From contig JAEYAO010000008.1 in the NCBI GenBank assembly GCA_023456105.1, positions 1 to 61,851 on the forward strand: a stretch of 61,851 nt of DNA, read 5' to 3'. A model generated the notes under the pieces. The model saw nothing but the letters and a program-made list of their open reading frames with translations, was not told the origin of the DNA and ran no database searches. Numbering within the stretch: position 1 is the first letter of the stretch; every line of letters begins with the position of its first letter. The DNA comes from Pseudomonadota bacterium. GTDB lineage: Bacteria; Pseudomonadota; Alphaproteobacteria; Caulobacterales; Caulobacteraceae. The position numbers and the translations under genes are program-made. This document shows positions 10,801 through 20,534 of this stretch, in pieces.

Positions 10801-11000
10801 ATCCGCCGCAGCGGCAGGAGCTGCGCCTGACGCTGCGCGACCTGATCACGCGGGATTTCCTGAAGCGCCAGCTGCCCCTGCCGTCCGACACGGGCATCGA
10901 CCTGACGCTGGACACCACGCTGAACCTGAACCAGCTGGTGTCGGACATCCTGGCGCTGAACCGCGCGCGCGCCGGACAGTCGGATGCGCCGACGCCATGA
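7833..11000 (+). CDS. ydbH: YdbH-family AsmA-like envelope protein (intermembrane phospholipid transport)
   Basis: The product has 1055 residues: one N-terminal membrane helix (about 22-42), then a very long repetitive beta-rich region. The conserved C-terminal part includes GGVISVEPLSIPLDPTQPFSG and, near the end, LDLTLDTTLNLNQLV, characteristic of YdbH. In E. coli YdbH is one of three AsmA-like proteins (with YhdP and TamB) that bridge the periplasm and move phospholipids to the outer membrane. It is followed by its usual partners ynbE and ydbL. The start is the first good in-frame codon before the membrane helix. Length fits the family. Confidence 0.85.
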   Translation: MLTETPATQPARRPRAPRALTAIATAAAVLLVLLALAYLNRRIAAREVLVGWLERQGVPAEVEVERIELDGFVGRIRIGDLRNPDVVVERVEVDYAVGAPWSREGLGVTPSRIRLLRPVVRASWREGELSLGSLDPLVERFTGRPPRPDSRAPLVIVEQGRLRLDTEYGPVEARGDARMEDGKLMRLVARMPAAALKSGSTEAHGLSGDVDLTTRGDRIALRLNAAATGFGAKGAGGDGARLSLSGDLPYPDLKGRRGDGRAVIEAALEADRLSVGGTRMTEAAVRTRFDGATSGWLEAFRLAGRTTTTLTADEIGGAALQARGADIRIEGDAELRRPSEGALRWSVRGPMRLRSARLSTSGVSMDGFDARSGALAVGGRGAALEATGRLEAETDRFVFGDLRLSQARSGFDLDLVQDGGLRLTAAGCLSAGDGAWPLFGAPEPKDLPDLREMKRALGSFALSVPRWAVQVGRAGVSVSLNQNATLRPANGGVLTVQPARTPVYQARPGRLGGGALTLAATRGRGLPQMRADVPSWRLTPNGFKAEVDARAALDFDLARGLTVETRGRLANAAGRLTYAPQGCSAFTLERLELGENDVTAVAGNLCPDARPLLAAQNGRWRVVGGFAQVRGQAPFLGMGFEEATGGVTVDGARAGLSADADVRSARVEDAVTPRRFNPLSARGSARLRSERWTGGFELASGPHSIGRLTFQHDGATRTGGLEISAPELTFAENGLQPQTLTPLLDAFVQSPVTGSVRFDGRFGWTDTPEEGTSSGRLVIPNLDFTSPAGPVKGLTGEIDFTSLAPLITAPNQRLRVASLDAGADITDLDLTFGLDETAVTVAGARVAAGGGVISVEPLSIPLDPTQPFSGVIVLERVQLGEVVSDAGLDDKVELDAVVSGRLPFVSDPKAGVRITGGALQAVQPGRLSIQREVLSDVSAGGVGEDVPPGTVEDLAYQAMEDLAFDMLTADVNSLDGGRASVVFHIKGRHDPPQRQELRLTLRDLITRDFLKRQLPLPSDTGIDLTLDTTLNLNQLVSDILALNRARAGQSDAPTP

Positions 11001-11071
11001 TCATTCAGGCGGCGTTCACCCACGGCCGTGCTAGATCGCCTCAACCGAACCGAACCGGAGCCCCCGCAGCC

Positions 11072-11263
11072 ATGACCCAGCGCCCGCTCGCTCTCGTCCT
11101 TCTGGGCGCCAGTCTCCTGACCGGCGGGGTTGTGGCCTGCGCCCCCACCATCAAGCTGGAGGTGGCGCCGATCCAGATCTATGCAAAACTCGACGCCGAC
11201 GTGCGCGTTCGTCTGGATCGGGAGCTGCAGCAGCTGCTCCAAGAGAATCCGAACCTGTTTTGA
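11072..11263 (+). CDS. ynbE: YnbE-like lipoprotein
   Basis: This small protein of 63 residues has a lipoprotein signal (LTGGVVACAP; lipidated Cys near residue 24). The family motif IKLEVAPIQIYAKLDADV follows, and it ends in LLQENPNLF. YnbE is an outer-membrane lipoprotein thought to stack with the C-terminus of YdbH to complete the lipid bridge. ATG 11072 is chosen because it places a proper signal peptide before the lipobox; an upstream in-frame ATG at 10997 overlaps ydbH and would add 25 unsuitable residues. Confidence 0.85.
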   Translation: MTQRPLALVLLGASLLTGGVVACAPTIKLEVAPIQIYAKLDADVRVRLDRELQQLLQENPNLF

Positions 11264-11292
11264 CGCCGTCTTTTCTGAAAGGGCAGGCTGAA

Positions 11293-11652
11293 ATGACCTT
11301 CCGCAAGACCTTCGTGATCGCCGCCTCAATCCTCGCTTTGGGCGTGGCGGGCGCGGCCATCGCCCAGACCGGCGCCCAGAAGGCGCTGATCGACCAGGCC
11401 AAGAGCCAGGGCGTCGTCGGCGAGCAGGCCGATGGCTATGTGGGCTTCCGCACCGCCAGCAGCGATCCCGCCCTGCGTGCGGCGGTGGACGCCACCAACG
11501 CCGGCCGTCGCCAGGCCTACGCCCGCAGCGCGTCCGAAGCCGGGACCACCGCCGACGTGGCCGGCGCGCGCATGTTCGAGGGCCAGCTCTTGCCGCGCAT
11601 CTCGTCGGGCCAGTGGTATCGCAACGCCCAGGGGCGGTGGGTCCAGCGTTAA
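11293..11652 (+). CDS. ydbL: YdbL family (DUF1318) periplasmic protein
   Basis: This 119-residue protein has a signal peptide ending near AAIAQ and a DUF1318 body (KALIDQAKSQGVVGEQADGYVG). It is the third member of the ydbH-ynbE-ydbL operon. YdbL has been proposed to act as a chaperone or regulator of the YdbH-YnbE bridge. ATG 11293 follows an AGGCTGAA ribosome-binding region and starts directly before the signal peptide. It lies 29 bp after ynbE on the same strand, so co-transcription is likely. Confidence 0.85.
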   Translation: MTFRKTFVIAASILALGVAGAAIAQTGAQKALIDQAKSQGVVGEQADGYVGFRTASSDPALRAAVDATNAGRRQAYARSASEAGTTADVAGARMFEGQLLPRISSGQWYRNAQGRWVQR

Positions 11653-11670
11653 GGCCGGCGGGCTGAGGCG

Positions 11671-11943
11671 GTGCCCGGCCCGGCGCGTCGCTTCCTGATC
11701 CGGCTGGCGTTGGCGGTGGCGATCAGCGCCGGCGCGACCTGGGCGCTCGGCGCCTTCTGGACGCTGATCGGCGGCGGCGCCATGTCGGTCCACGGCTGGA
11801 TCGCTCTGGGGCTGGGCGTTCTCGGCACGCTGGGTCTAACCTGGGGCCTGATGACCCTGGCCTTTCGCTCCAGCCGCGAAGGCTGGGACGACGCCGTCGA
11901 CAACACCTGCGATCCGGGGCGTCCCGAAGAGGAGGATCGTTAG
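11671..11943 (+). CDS. Small membrane protein of unknown function
   Basis: This is a 90-residue protein with a GTG start, two predicted membrane helices (about 8-31 and 41-64) and an acidic tail. I do not recognise the family. It lies 18 bp downstream of ydbL and may be read through from that operon. Its last four bases overlap the end of the convergent methyltransferase gene. Coding potential rests on the hydrophobic pattern and position. Confidence 0.6.
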   Translation: MPGPARRFLIRLALAVAISAGATWALGAFWTLIGGGAMSVHGWIALGLGVLGTLGLTWGLMTLAFRSSREGWDDAVDNTCDPGRPEEEDR

Positions 11944-13064
11944 GCGGCGCGTGCGGCGGCTCCCAGCGCGGGACGGAGCAGGCCTTCGCTCAGCGCGCGC
12001 ACCACGGGCACGGCCACCGCGTCGCCGACCAATTTCAGACCGGCCGATTCCCGCGCCGGCAGGCGGTAGTCGTCGGGGAGGCCCATCAGACGCGCGCCCT
12101 CCCGCGCGTTCAGATAGCGGATGCGCACCTGTCCCTGTTCGACCGCCACCACATACTGGCGTGAGGAGCCGCCGGCGGGCGTACGCAGGCATCCCGCCAG
12201 ACCGTCGAAGCGAAGCTCCAGCCTTTGCCGCTTCCCGTCCGCCTCGCGGCGGACCCGGCGATAGGCGGCGCCGACGCGGCGCTCGCCCGACGCCGACATC
12301 GCATCCAGCCTGCGTCGGTGGAGCGGCGAAAGCAGAGCCAGCAGAGCGTTGGCGCGCTCCCGGTCGAACCAGGCGCAGTCCGTCTCCGGCTCCAGCACCG
12401 AAGCCAGATCCGGATTGCGCAACGGCGGCGGGGTCAGCGACCACCAGCGCCAGCGCCGCCGCACTTGGTCGGGCAGAGCCTGCTGCGCCCCAACCAGCCG
12501 GGACGAGTGGAAGGGCGCGCGCGGCCCAGCCGAGACCGGACCCTCGAGGCTCTTCATGGCGACCACGAACAGCCGGGGCCGGGATTGCGGCAGCCACAGC
12601 GCCGCGTCCATCTCCAGCGCGCCGACGACATAGCCCAGATCGGTCATCGCCCGGCACACGGCGGCGAAGTCCGCCCCGCCGCCCGAGGTGAGCAGCCCGA
12701 CCACATTTTCCAGCACGATCAGTCGAGGCGCACGACCTTGCGCGTCCAGCCCCTGCATCAGCCGCCAGAAGCCCCAAAAGGCGCCGGACCGACGCGCTTC
12801 CAGCCCGCCCCGGGCGCCCGCCAGACTCACGTCCTGGCACGGCGACGACGCCCAGCACAGATCGGGGCGGCCGGGCAGGTCGTCGGGCTCGAGTTTCCAC
12901 ACATCGCCTTGATGCAGCGGGACCTGCGGATGGTTGGCGGCAAACGCCGCCGTCTTGATCGGGTCGATGTCGTTGGCGAAACCGATGTCGAAATCGCCGG
13001 ACAATCCGATCCCGGCCAGGCCGCCGCCGGCGAAGAACTCATAGGCGACCGGTCGAATCGACAT
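11940..13064 (-). CDS. DNA (cytosine-5-)-methyltransferase, orphan
   Basis: This 374-residue C5 methyltransferase has motifs in the usual order: FAGGGLAGIGL (I, SAM binding), SSPCQDVSLAG (IV, catalytic Cys), ENVVGLL (VI), QSRPRLFVV (VIII), and a C-terminal GDAVAVPVV (X). It transfers a methyl group to cytosine in a specific DNA sequence. The target-recognition stretch lies between VIII and X and does not reveal the site. No restriction endonuclease or Vsr gene is adjacent, so it appears solitary. It sits between two plus-strand genes with little intergenic space, so it may be an old insertion. Motifs look intact. Confidence 0.9.
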   Translation of the reverse strand: MSIRPVAYEFFAGGGLAGIGLSGDFDIGFANDIDPIKTAAFAANHPQVPLHQGDVWKLEPDDLPGRPDLCWASSPCQDVSLAGARGGLEARRSGAFWGFWRLMQGLDAQGRAPRLIVLENVVGLLTSGGGADFAAVCRAMTDLGYVVGALEMDAALWLPQSRPRLFVVAMKSLEGPVSAGPRAPFHSSRLVGAQQALPDQVRRRWRWWSLTPPPLRNPDLASVLEPETDCAWFDRERANALLALLSPLHRRRLDAMSASGERRVGAAYRRVRREADGKRQRLELRFDGLAGCLRTPAGGSSRQYVVAVEQGQVRIRYLNAREGARLMGLPDDYRLPARESAGLKLVGDAVAVPVVRALSEGLLRPALGAAARAA

Positions 13065-13117
13065 GTATTCAGCTATAGCGCAGCATGCGACATCGCACAG
13101 CGCAGGAGGAGTTCGCC

Positions 13118-13561
13118 GTGTTTCGCCTTTCGATCGGCCTCGCCGCCGCCCTGACGCTGGCCGCCTGCTCGGACAATGAAGCGCCGCAGTCGGTCGAGGC
13201 TCCGGCGGCGGAGCCTGCGGTGCTCGGCGGGGTGAACCTGGATCAGCCGGTGCGGGCGGTGGGGACCGAGCCGTTCTGGGGCGTGTCGATCGATACGGAG
13301 GCCGTGGTCTACTCCGGCGTCGACCAGGCCGAGCGGCGAGGCGCGAACGACGGAGTGGTGGTGCAGGGCACCACCGCGACCTGGAGCGTCCAGCCGGCGC
13401 AAGGCCAGCCCTTCACCGTCACCCTGATGGCCACCGAATGTTCGGACGGCATGAGCGACCGGCTGTATCCGCTGACGGCCCTGGTCGAGATGGGCGAGAC
13501 GCGGCTGAACGGCTGCGCGGCGCCCGCCGCCGCCCTTTTGCAGGAACAGGCGGCCGGCTGA
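13118..13561 (+). CDS. COG3650-like lipoprotein
   Basis: This 147-residue predicted lipoprotein has a lipobox (LTLAAC, Cys 17) right after a short signal. The body contains GTEPFWGVSI and YPLTALVEMGETRLNGCA, resembling COG3650 conserved proteins of unknown function. GTG 13118 is chosen because AGGAGGA ends seven bases upstream and it gives a compact lipoprotein signal; an in-frame ATG at 13085 would add 11 residues. It is divergent from the methyltransferase and just upstream of an MFS gene. Role unknown, probably envelope. Confidence 0.7.
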   Translation: MFRLSIGLAAALTLAACSDNEAPQSVEAPAAEPAVLGGVNLDQPVRAVGTEPFWGVSIDTEAVVYSGVDQAERRGANDGVVVQGTTATWSVQPAQGQPFTVTLMATECSDGMSDRLYPLTALVEMGETRLNGCAAPAAALLQEQAAG

Positions 13562-13581
13562 TCCGCCGCCGGGACGCTCCC

Positions 13582-15066
13582 ATGTCGATGCCTGAACCCT
13601 CGTCGCGCCCGCGCTCGGCCTACCGCTTCTATGTGCTGGGCGTGCTGATCGTCGTCTATGCGCTGAACTTCATCGACCGGCAGATCATCGGCATCCTGGC
13701 CGCGCCGCTGAAGGCCGAGTTCGACCTGTCCGACACCCAGTTCGGCCTGTTGGGCGGCATCGCCTTCGCCAGCGTCTATTCGACCCTGGCCATTCCGCTG
13801 GCGTGGCTGGCGGATCGCACCAGCCGGGTGTGGATCATGACGGGGGCGCTGGCGGTGTGGTCGGGCTTCACCGCCCTGTGCGGAGCGGCGGGCGGCTTCG
13901 GCCAGCTGTTCCTGTGCCGCATGGGCGTAGGCGTAGGCGAGGCGGGCGGCGTGGCCCCGGCCTATGCGCTGATCGCCGACTACTTTCCGCCGGAGCAGCG
14001 GGCGAGGGCGCTGGCGGGCTTCGCCTTCGGCATACCGATCGGCATGGCCGGCGGAACCCTGGTCGGTGGATTGCTGGCGGCGACCTGGGGCTGGCGCACC
14101 GCCTTTGTGGTGGTGGGGCTGCTCGGCCTGGTGGTCGCGCCCCTGCTCCTGTTCACCGTGCGCGAGCCGCGCCGTGAACGCCAAACCGTCGCCGAGCCGC
14201 TGGTCACGTCTGAGGATGCGCCGGGTTCGGATAAGGTCGGGCGGCGTGCGGCGACCGTCGCGGTCTGGCTCGGAGCCCTGCTGCTGATCGGGGCAGGCGT
14301 CGCGGCGGCGATCGGCGCGGCGTGGACCGCCCCGGCCTTCGGCGGCGGGCTGTTGCTGGTCATCGGCCTGTCGCTTGCGGTGGCGAAGCAGGCGGCGTCG
14401 GTGGTGATCCCAAAGCCCAGCTTCTGGCTGCTGGCGCTGGGCGCGGCGTCGTCGTCGGTCTGCGGCTATGGCGTGGCGGGCTGGCTGCCGCTGTTCTTCA
14501 TGCGCTCGTTCGACCTGACCCTGGCCCAGACCAGCTGGTACTACTCCGGCATCGCCCTGATCGGCGGTCTGGCCGGCATCTGGGGCGGCGGCGTCGTGGC
14601 CGATCGGCTGGCGCGAAAGGGCAAGGGCGCCTATCCGCTGACGCCCGCGATCGCCTTTCTGATCTCGGCGCCGTGTTTCGTGCTGGCGATGAACTCGCAT
14701 TGGCTGATCGGTCAACTGCTGCCGGGCGGCGGAACTCAGGCTCAGGCGCTGGTGCTGGCGTTTCTGATCTTTCTGATTCCGACGGGGCTGAACCTGACGT
14801 GGCTGGGTCCGTTGACGGCGGCGGTGCAGTCGCTGGTTCCCGCGCCCATGCGCTCCACGGCGTCCGCCCTGTTTCTGCTGATCAACAACCTCTTGGGACT
14901 GGCCGTCGGCTTTTCCTACTTCGGCTGGATGAGCGACCTGCTGGCGCCGCGCTTCGGCGAGGAAAGCCTGCGCTGGGCCATCTACAGCGGCATGGGCTTC
15001 TATGTGCTGGCGTCCGTCCTGCTGATCGGCGCCTCGCGCACGCTGAAGCGCGACTGGGTCGACTAA
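13582..15066 (+). CDS. MFS transporter, spinster-like
   Basis: This 494-residue major facilitator superfamily permease has about twelve membrane helices. Family features are NFIDRQIIGILAAPLKAEF in helix 1 and its loop, WLADRTSRVWI in the 2-3 loop (motif A-like), and GVGEAGGVAPAYALIADYF, typical of the spinster branch found in many Caulobacterales. ATG 13582 starts just before the first helix; the frame opens upstream but inside the previous gene. The substrate cannot be read from the sequence. Confidence 0.82.
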   Translation: MSMPEPSSRPRSAYRFYVLGVLIVVYALNFIDRQIIGILAAPLKAEFDLSDTQFGLLGGIAFASVYSTLAIPLAWLADRTSRVWIMTGALAVWSGFTALCGAAGGFGQLFLCRMGVGVGEAGGVAPAYALIADYFPPEQRARALAGFAFGIPIGMAGGTLVGGLLAATWGWRTAFVVVGLLGLVVAPLLLFTVREPRRERQTVAEPLVTSEDAPGSDKVGRRAATVAVWLGALLLIGAGVAAAIGAAWTAPAFGGGLLLVIGLSLAVAKQAASVVIPKPSFWLLALGAASSSVCGYGVAGWLPLFFMRSFDLTLAQTSWYYSGIALIGGLAGIWGGGVVADRLARKGKGAYPLTPAIAFLISAPCFVLAMNSHWLIGQLLPGGGTQAQALVLAFLIFLIPTGLNLTWLGPLTAAVQSLVPAPMRSTASALFLLINNLLGLAVGFSYFGWMSDLLAPRFGEESLRWAIYSGMGFYVLASVLLIGASRTLKRDWVD

Positions 15067-15084
15067 GGCCGAGCCGTCAGACGG

Positions 15085-15114
15085 TTGCGCCTGTAAAGAA
15101 CGGGGGCCTATAAG
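15085..15114 (+). promoter_or_regulatory. Candidate housekeeping promoter of sucC
   Basis: TTGCGC (15085-15090) and TATAAG (15109-15114) are separated by 18 bp, about 45 bp upstream of the sucC ATG. This is a match to the vegetative sigma pattern by eye only. Confidence 0.4.
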
Positions 15115-15157
15115 CCCCGCAACCTTCTCCCAGCAGCGATTGCGGCGGTTCCTCCCC

Positions 15158-16348
<1,191 letters not shown>

Positions 16349-16391
16349 GCCCGACCTCGCCCAGCAGACACACGGAACTTAGAGCTCAGAC

Positions 16392-17294
16392 ATGTCCATT
16401 CTGGTCAACAAGAACACCAAGATCCTGGTTCAGGGGCTGACCGGCAAGACCGGCAGCTTCCACACCGAACAGGCGCTGGCCTATCACGGTACGCAGATGG
16501 TCGGCGGCGTGCACCCCAAGAAGGGCGGCGAGACCTGGACGGGCGCCAACGGCGAAAGCCTGCCGATCTTCGCTTCCGTCGCCGAAGGCAAGGAAGCGAC
16601 CGGCGCCGACGCCTCGGTCATCTATGTGCCGCCGGCGGGCGCCGCCGACGCCATCATCGAGGCCATCGACGCCGAGATCCCCTTCATCACCTGCATCACG
16701 GAAGGCATTCCGGTGCTGGACATGGTGCGGGTCAAGGCGCGGCTGGAGCGTTCCAACTCGCGCCTGCTCGGCCCCAACTGCCCGGGCATCATGACGCCGG
16801 ACGAGTGCAAGATCGGCATCATGCCGGGCTCCATCTTCAAGAAGGGCAACGTCGGCATCGTCTCGCGCTCGGGCACCCTGACCTATGAGGCGGTGTTCCA
16901 GACCACCAACGAGGGCCTGGGCCAGAGCACGGCGGTCGGGATCGGCGGCGACCCGGTCAAGGGCACCGAGTTCATCGACGTGCTGGAGATGTTCCTCGCC
17001 GACGAAGAGACCCAGTCGATCATCATGATCGGCGAGATCGGCGGCTCGGCCGAAGAAGACGCCGCCCAGTTCCTGATCGACGAGGCCAAGAAGGGCCGCA
17101 AGAAGCCGATGGCCGGCTTTATCGCGGGCCGCACGGCGCCCAAGGGCCGCACCATGGGCCACGCCGGCGCCGTCGTCTCGGGCGGCAAGGGCGATGCGGA
17201 ATCCAAGATCGCGGCGATGGAGGCGGCCGGCATCCGCGTCTCGCCCTCGCCCGCTCGCCTGGGCAAGACGCTGGTGGACGTGCTGAAGGGCTGA
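16392..17294 (+). CDS. sucD: Succinyl-CoA synthetase alpha subunit
   Basis: This 300-residue partner of SucC carries the CoA-binding fold (VQGLTGKTGSFHTEQAL) and the phosphohistidine loop (GHAGAVVSGGKGDAESK). It forms the catalytic heterodimer or tetramer with SucC. Start and length match the family. The gene ends in a strong intrinsic terminator, so sucCD forms its own transcription unit separate from sucAB. Confidence 0.98.
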   Translation: MSILVNKNTKILVQGLTGKTGSFHTEQALAYHGTQMVGGVHPKKGGETWTGANGESLPIFASVAEGKEATGADASVIYVPPAGAADAIIEAIDAEIPFITCITEGIPVLDMVRVKARLERSNSRLLGPNCPGIMTPDECKIGIMPGSIFKKGNVGIVSRSGTLTYEAVFQTTNEGLGQSTAVGIGGDPVKGTEFIDVLEMFLADEETQSIIMIGEIGGSAEEDAAQFLIDEAKKGRKKPMAGFIAGRTAPKGRTMGHAGAVVSGGKGDAESKIAAMEAAGIRVSPSPARLGKTLVDVLKG

Positions 17295-17318
17295 TTTCGC
17301 CTCTTCCGCCAAAGGATG

Positions 17319-17350
17319 AACGCCCCCGGTTCGCGCCGGGGGCGTTTTTC
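17319..17350 (+). terminator. Rho-independent terminator after sucCD
   Basis: A nine-base GC stem (CGCCCCCGG at 17321-17329 with CCGGGGGCG at 17336-17344) and a six-base loop are followed by a T-run, 25 bp after the sucD stop. Confidence 0.9.
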
Positions 17351-17484
17351 TTTGTCCATGCGACCAATTTCTCGCCCGGGCGCCCCCTTTCGGTCATGAC
17401 CCGTCAGGAAAGCGGGCCTATATGACGGGCGCGCCCTTCACGCGGTTGTGTGCGCAAGGGCTTCAGAGACGGACACGAAGCAGT

Positions 17485-20400
17485 ATGGCGGACGATGCGG
17501 GTCGGCTGAACCAGGTCTTTGCCGAGACCTCATTCCTTTATGGCGCGAACGCCGCCTATATCGAGGAACTGCACGAGAAATGGGCGAGTGATCCGGCCTC
17601 GGTGTCGGGCGAATGGCGCGCCTTTTTCGACCAGCTTCGAGACAACGCCGCCTCGGTGAAGGCCAATGCGGAAGCGGGCGGCTGGGGCCGTTCGACGGCG
17701 ACCGAGCCCACTGAACAGACCGCCGTGTTCGACGGCCGCTGGCCGGCGCCCAAGCCTGACGCCAAGAGCGCCAAGCCGGCGAGCGCCCCGTCCGCTCCGG
17801 CGGCGTCGGGCGTCACGGCCGAGGACGTGCGCGCCGCCGCCCACGACTCCATCCGCGCCCTGATGCTGATCCGCAGCTACCGCGTGCGCGGTCACCTGCA
17901 GGCCAAGCTCGACCCGCTGGGCATCGAACAGCCGATCGAGAACCCCGAGTTGACGCCGGAATTCCACGGCTTCGGTCCGGGCGACCTCGACCGTCCGATC
18001 TTCCTGGACGGCGTGCTGGGGCTGCAGACCGGCACCATCCGCGAGGTGCTGGCGCTGCTGAAGCGCACCTATTGCGGCAACATCGGCGTGCAGTTCATGC
18101 ACATCGCGGAGCCGGAGGAGAAGTCCTGGCTGCAGCAGCGTTTCGAGGGCTCGGACAAGTTCGAGCAGAACGGCTTCACCAAGGAAGGCAAGCTGGCCAT
18201 CCTGAACAAGCTGATCGAGGCCGAGGGCTTCGAACGCTTCCTGCACAAGCGCTTCCCCGGCACCAAGCGGTTCGGCCTGGACGGCGGCGAGGCCATGGTC
18301 CCGGCGCTGGAGCAGGTGATCAAGCGCGGCGGCGCGCTGGGCGTCGACGAGGTCGTGTTCGGCATGGCCCACCGCGGCCGTCTGAACGTGCTGGCCGCCG
18401 TGATGGGCAAGCCCTACCGCGCTATCTTCCACGAGTTCCAGGGCGGCTCGACGGTGCCCAGCGACATCGAGGGTTCGGGCGACGTCAAGTATCACATGGG
18501 CGCCTCGTCCAACCGCGAGTTCGACGGCGCCAAGGTCCACCTGTCGCTGACGGCCAATCCCTCGCACCTCGAGATCGTCAATCCGGTGGTGCTTGGCAAG
18601 GCGCGCGCCAAGCAGGCGTTCGACCTGCGCGACGCCGCACGCGGCGAGGGCGACGCGCAGCAGGCGCTGGACCGCGCCAAGGTCGCGCCGATCCTGATCC
18701 ACGGCGACGCCGCCTTCGCCGGCCAGGGCGTGGTGGCCGAGTGCTTCGCCCTGATGGGGCTGAAGGGCTATCGCACCGGCGGCACCCTGCACTTCGTCAT
18801 CAACAACCAGATCGGCTTCACCACCAGCCCGCGCAACTCGCGCTCCTCGCCCTATCCGTCGGACGTGGCCCTGATGGTCCAGGCGCCGATCTTCCACGTC
18901 AACGGCGACGACCCGGAGGCGGTGGTGTTCGCCGCCAAGGTGGCGACCGAATACCGGCAGAAGTTCCACAAGGACGTGGTGGTGGACATGTTCTGCTACC
19001 GCCGCTTCGGCCACAACGAAGGCGACGATCCGACCTTCACCCAGCCGATCATGTACGCCAAGATCCGCGCTCAGCCGTCGACGCGCGAGATCTACTCCCA
19101 GCGGCTGGTGGCCGAGGGCGTGATCACCCAGGCCGAGGTGGACGCCGAACTGTCGCGCTTCGAGACCTTTCTCGACGAGCAGTTCGAGGCCGGCAAGACC
19201 TTCAAGGCCGAGCGCGCCGACTGGCTGGACGGACAGTGGCAGGGCTTCCAGGCACCCAAGGAGGAGCTGCGCGGCGACACCGCCGTGCCGATGGAGACGC
19301 TCAAGGACCTGGGTCACCGCCTGACCACCGTCCCCAACAGCGTCGACATGCACAAGACGCTGAAGCGGGTCATCGACGGCCGGCGCGAGGCGATCACCTC
19401 GGGCGAGGGGCTGGACTGGGCCACGGCCGAAAGTCTGGCCTTCGCGAGCCTGGTGGACGAGGGCTTCCCCATCCGTCTGTCCGGCCAGGACTCGGTGCGG
19501 GGGACCTTCTCGCAGCGGCACTCCGGCATCGTCGATCAGACCACGGAGGAGCGCTACTTCCCGCTGAACAACCTGCGCGAGGGCCAGGCCGATTTCGAAG
19601 TGATCGACTCGGCCCTGTCGGAAGAGGCGGTGCTGGGCTTTGAGTACGGCTACTCGCTGGCGGACCCCAACACCCTGGTGCTGTGGGAGGCCCAGTTCGG
19701 CGACTTCGTGAACGGCGCCCAGGTGGTGATCGACCAGTTCATCTCATCGGGTGAACGCAAGTGGCTGCGGATGAGCGGCCTGACCATGCTGTTGCCGCAC
19801 GGCTATGAGGGGCAAGGGCCGGAGCACTCGTCGGCGCGGCTGGAGCGGTTCCTGCAGGCCTGCGCCGAGGACAACATGCAGGTCGCCAACTGCACCACGC
19901 CGGCCAACTACTTCCACATCCTGCGCCGCCAGATGCATCGGCCGTTCCGCAAGCCGCTGATCCTGATGACGCCCAAGAGCCTGCTTCGCCACAAGAAGGC
20001 GGTGTCCAGCCTTAAGGACCTGGCCGAAGGCTCGGCCTTCCACCGCGTGCTGCACGACGACGCCCAGACGCGTCCGGACGTGGCCGGGATCAAGATCAAG
20101 GCGGACAAGGACGTCCGCCGCGTGATCCTGTGCTCGGGCAAGGTCTATTACGACCTGCTCGACGCGCGCGAGAAGAAGGCCAAGGACGGCCAGAAGGTCG
20201 ATGACGTCTACATCCTGCGGCTGGAGCAGTTCTATCCCTGGCCGATCCAGTCGCTGAGGAAGGAACTGGCGCGCTTCCCGCAGGCCGAGTTGGTCTGGTG
20301 CCAGGAAGAGCCCAAGAACATGGGCGGCTGGACCTTTGTCGATCCGTGGCTGGAGCTGACGCTGGACAAGCTGGACGTCGCCGCCAAGCGCGCGCGCTAC

Positions 20401-20493
20401 GTCGGGCGCCCCGGCTCGGCCTCCACCGCCGCCGGCCTGATGAGCCGCCACCTGAAGGAACTGGAAGCCTTCACCACCGAAGCCTTCGCCTGA
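17485..20493 (+). CDS. sucA: 2-oxoglutarate dehydrogenase E1 component
   Basis: This thiamine-diphosphate-dependent E1 decarboxylates 2-oxoglutarate and passes the succinyl group to the lipoyl arm of SucB. The 1002-residue protein shows the N-terminal E1o tether (NQVFAETSFLYGANAAYIEELH), the HRGRLNVLAAV active-site segment, the diphosphate-binding GDAAFAGQGVVAECF, NNQIGFTT, and a complete C-terminal domain. ATG 17485 is preferred because it lies just before the conserved N-terminus; the frame is open to 17422. sucB follows after 41 bp. No E3 (lpd) gene is present in the window. Confidence 0.97.
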   Translation: MADDAGRLNQVFAETSFLYGANAAYIEELHEKWASDPASVSGEWRAFFDQLRDNAASVKANAEAGGWGRSTATEPTEQTAVFDGRWPAPKPDAKSAKPASAPSAPAASGVTAEDVRAAAHDSIRALMLIRSYRVRGHLQAKLDPLGIEQPIENPELTPEFHGFGPGDLDRPIFLDGVLGLQTGTIREVLALLKRTYCGNIGVQFMHIAEPEEKSWLQQRFEGSDKFEQNGFTKEGKLAILNKLIEAEGFERFLHKRFPGTKRFGLDGGEAMVPALEQVIKRGGALGVDEVVFGMAHRGRLNVLAAVMGKPYRAIFHEFQGGSTVPSDIEGSGDVKYHMGASSNREFDGAKVHLSLTANPSHLEIVNPVVLGKARAKQAFDLRDAARGEGDAQQALDRAKVAPILIHGDAAFAGQGVVAECFALMGLKGYRTGGTLHFVINNQIGFTTSPRNSRSSPYPSDVALMVQAPIFHVNGDDPEAVVFAAKVATEYRQKFHKDVVVDMFCYRRFGHNEGDDPTFTQPIMYAKIRAQPSTREIYSQRLVAEGVITQAEVDAELSRFETFLDEQFEAGKTFKAERADWLDGQWQGFQAPKEELRGDTAVPMETLKDLGHRLTTVPNSVDMHKTLKRVIDGRREAITSGEGLDWATAESLAFASLVDEGFPIRLSGQDSVRGTFSQRHSGIVDQTTEERYFPLNNLREGQADFEVIDSALSEEAVLGFEYGYSLADPNTLVLWEAQFGDFVNGAQVVIDQFISSGERKWLRMSGLTMLLPHGYEGQGPEHSSARLERFLQACAEDNMQVANCTTPANYFHILRRQMHRPFRKPLILMTPKSLLRHKKAVSSLKDLAEGSAFHRVLHDDAQTRPDVAGIKIKADKDVRRVILCSGKVYYDLLDAREKKAKDGQKVDDVYILRLEQFYPWPIQSLRKELARFPQAELVWCQEEPKNMGGWTFVDPWLELTLDKLDVAAKRARYVGRPGSASTAAGLMSRHLKELEAFTTEAFA

Positions 20494-20534
20494 TAACCTA
20501 CCGACCGAACGACTAGAGCGCAGCTGGACCCGAC

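Noticed and set aside
11940..13064. Cytosine methyltransferase as part of a prophage or island
   Set aside because: No integrase, phage or tRNA attachment site is nearby and the flanking genes are ordinary chromosomal ones.
17530..19521. 663-codon minus-strand open frame antisense to sucA
   Set aside because: Shadow of sucA; no start signal and no domain.
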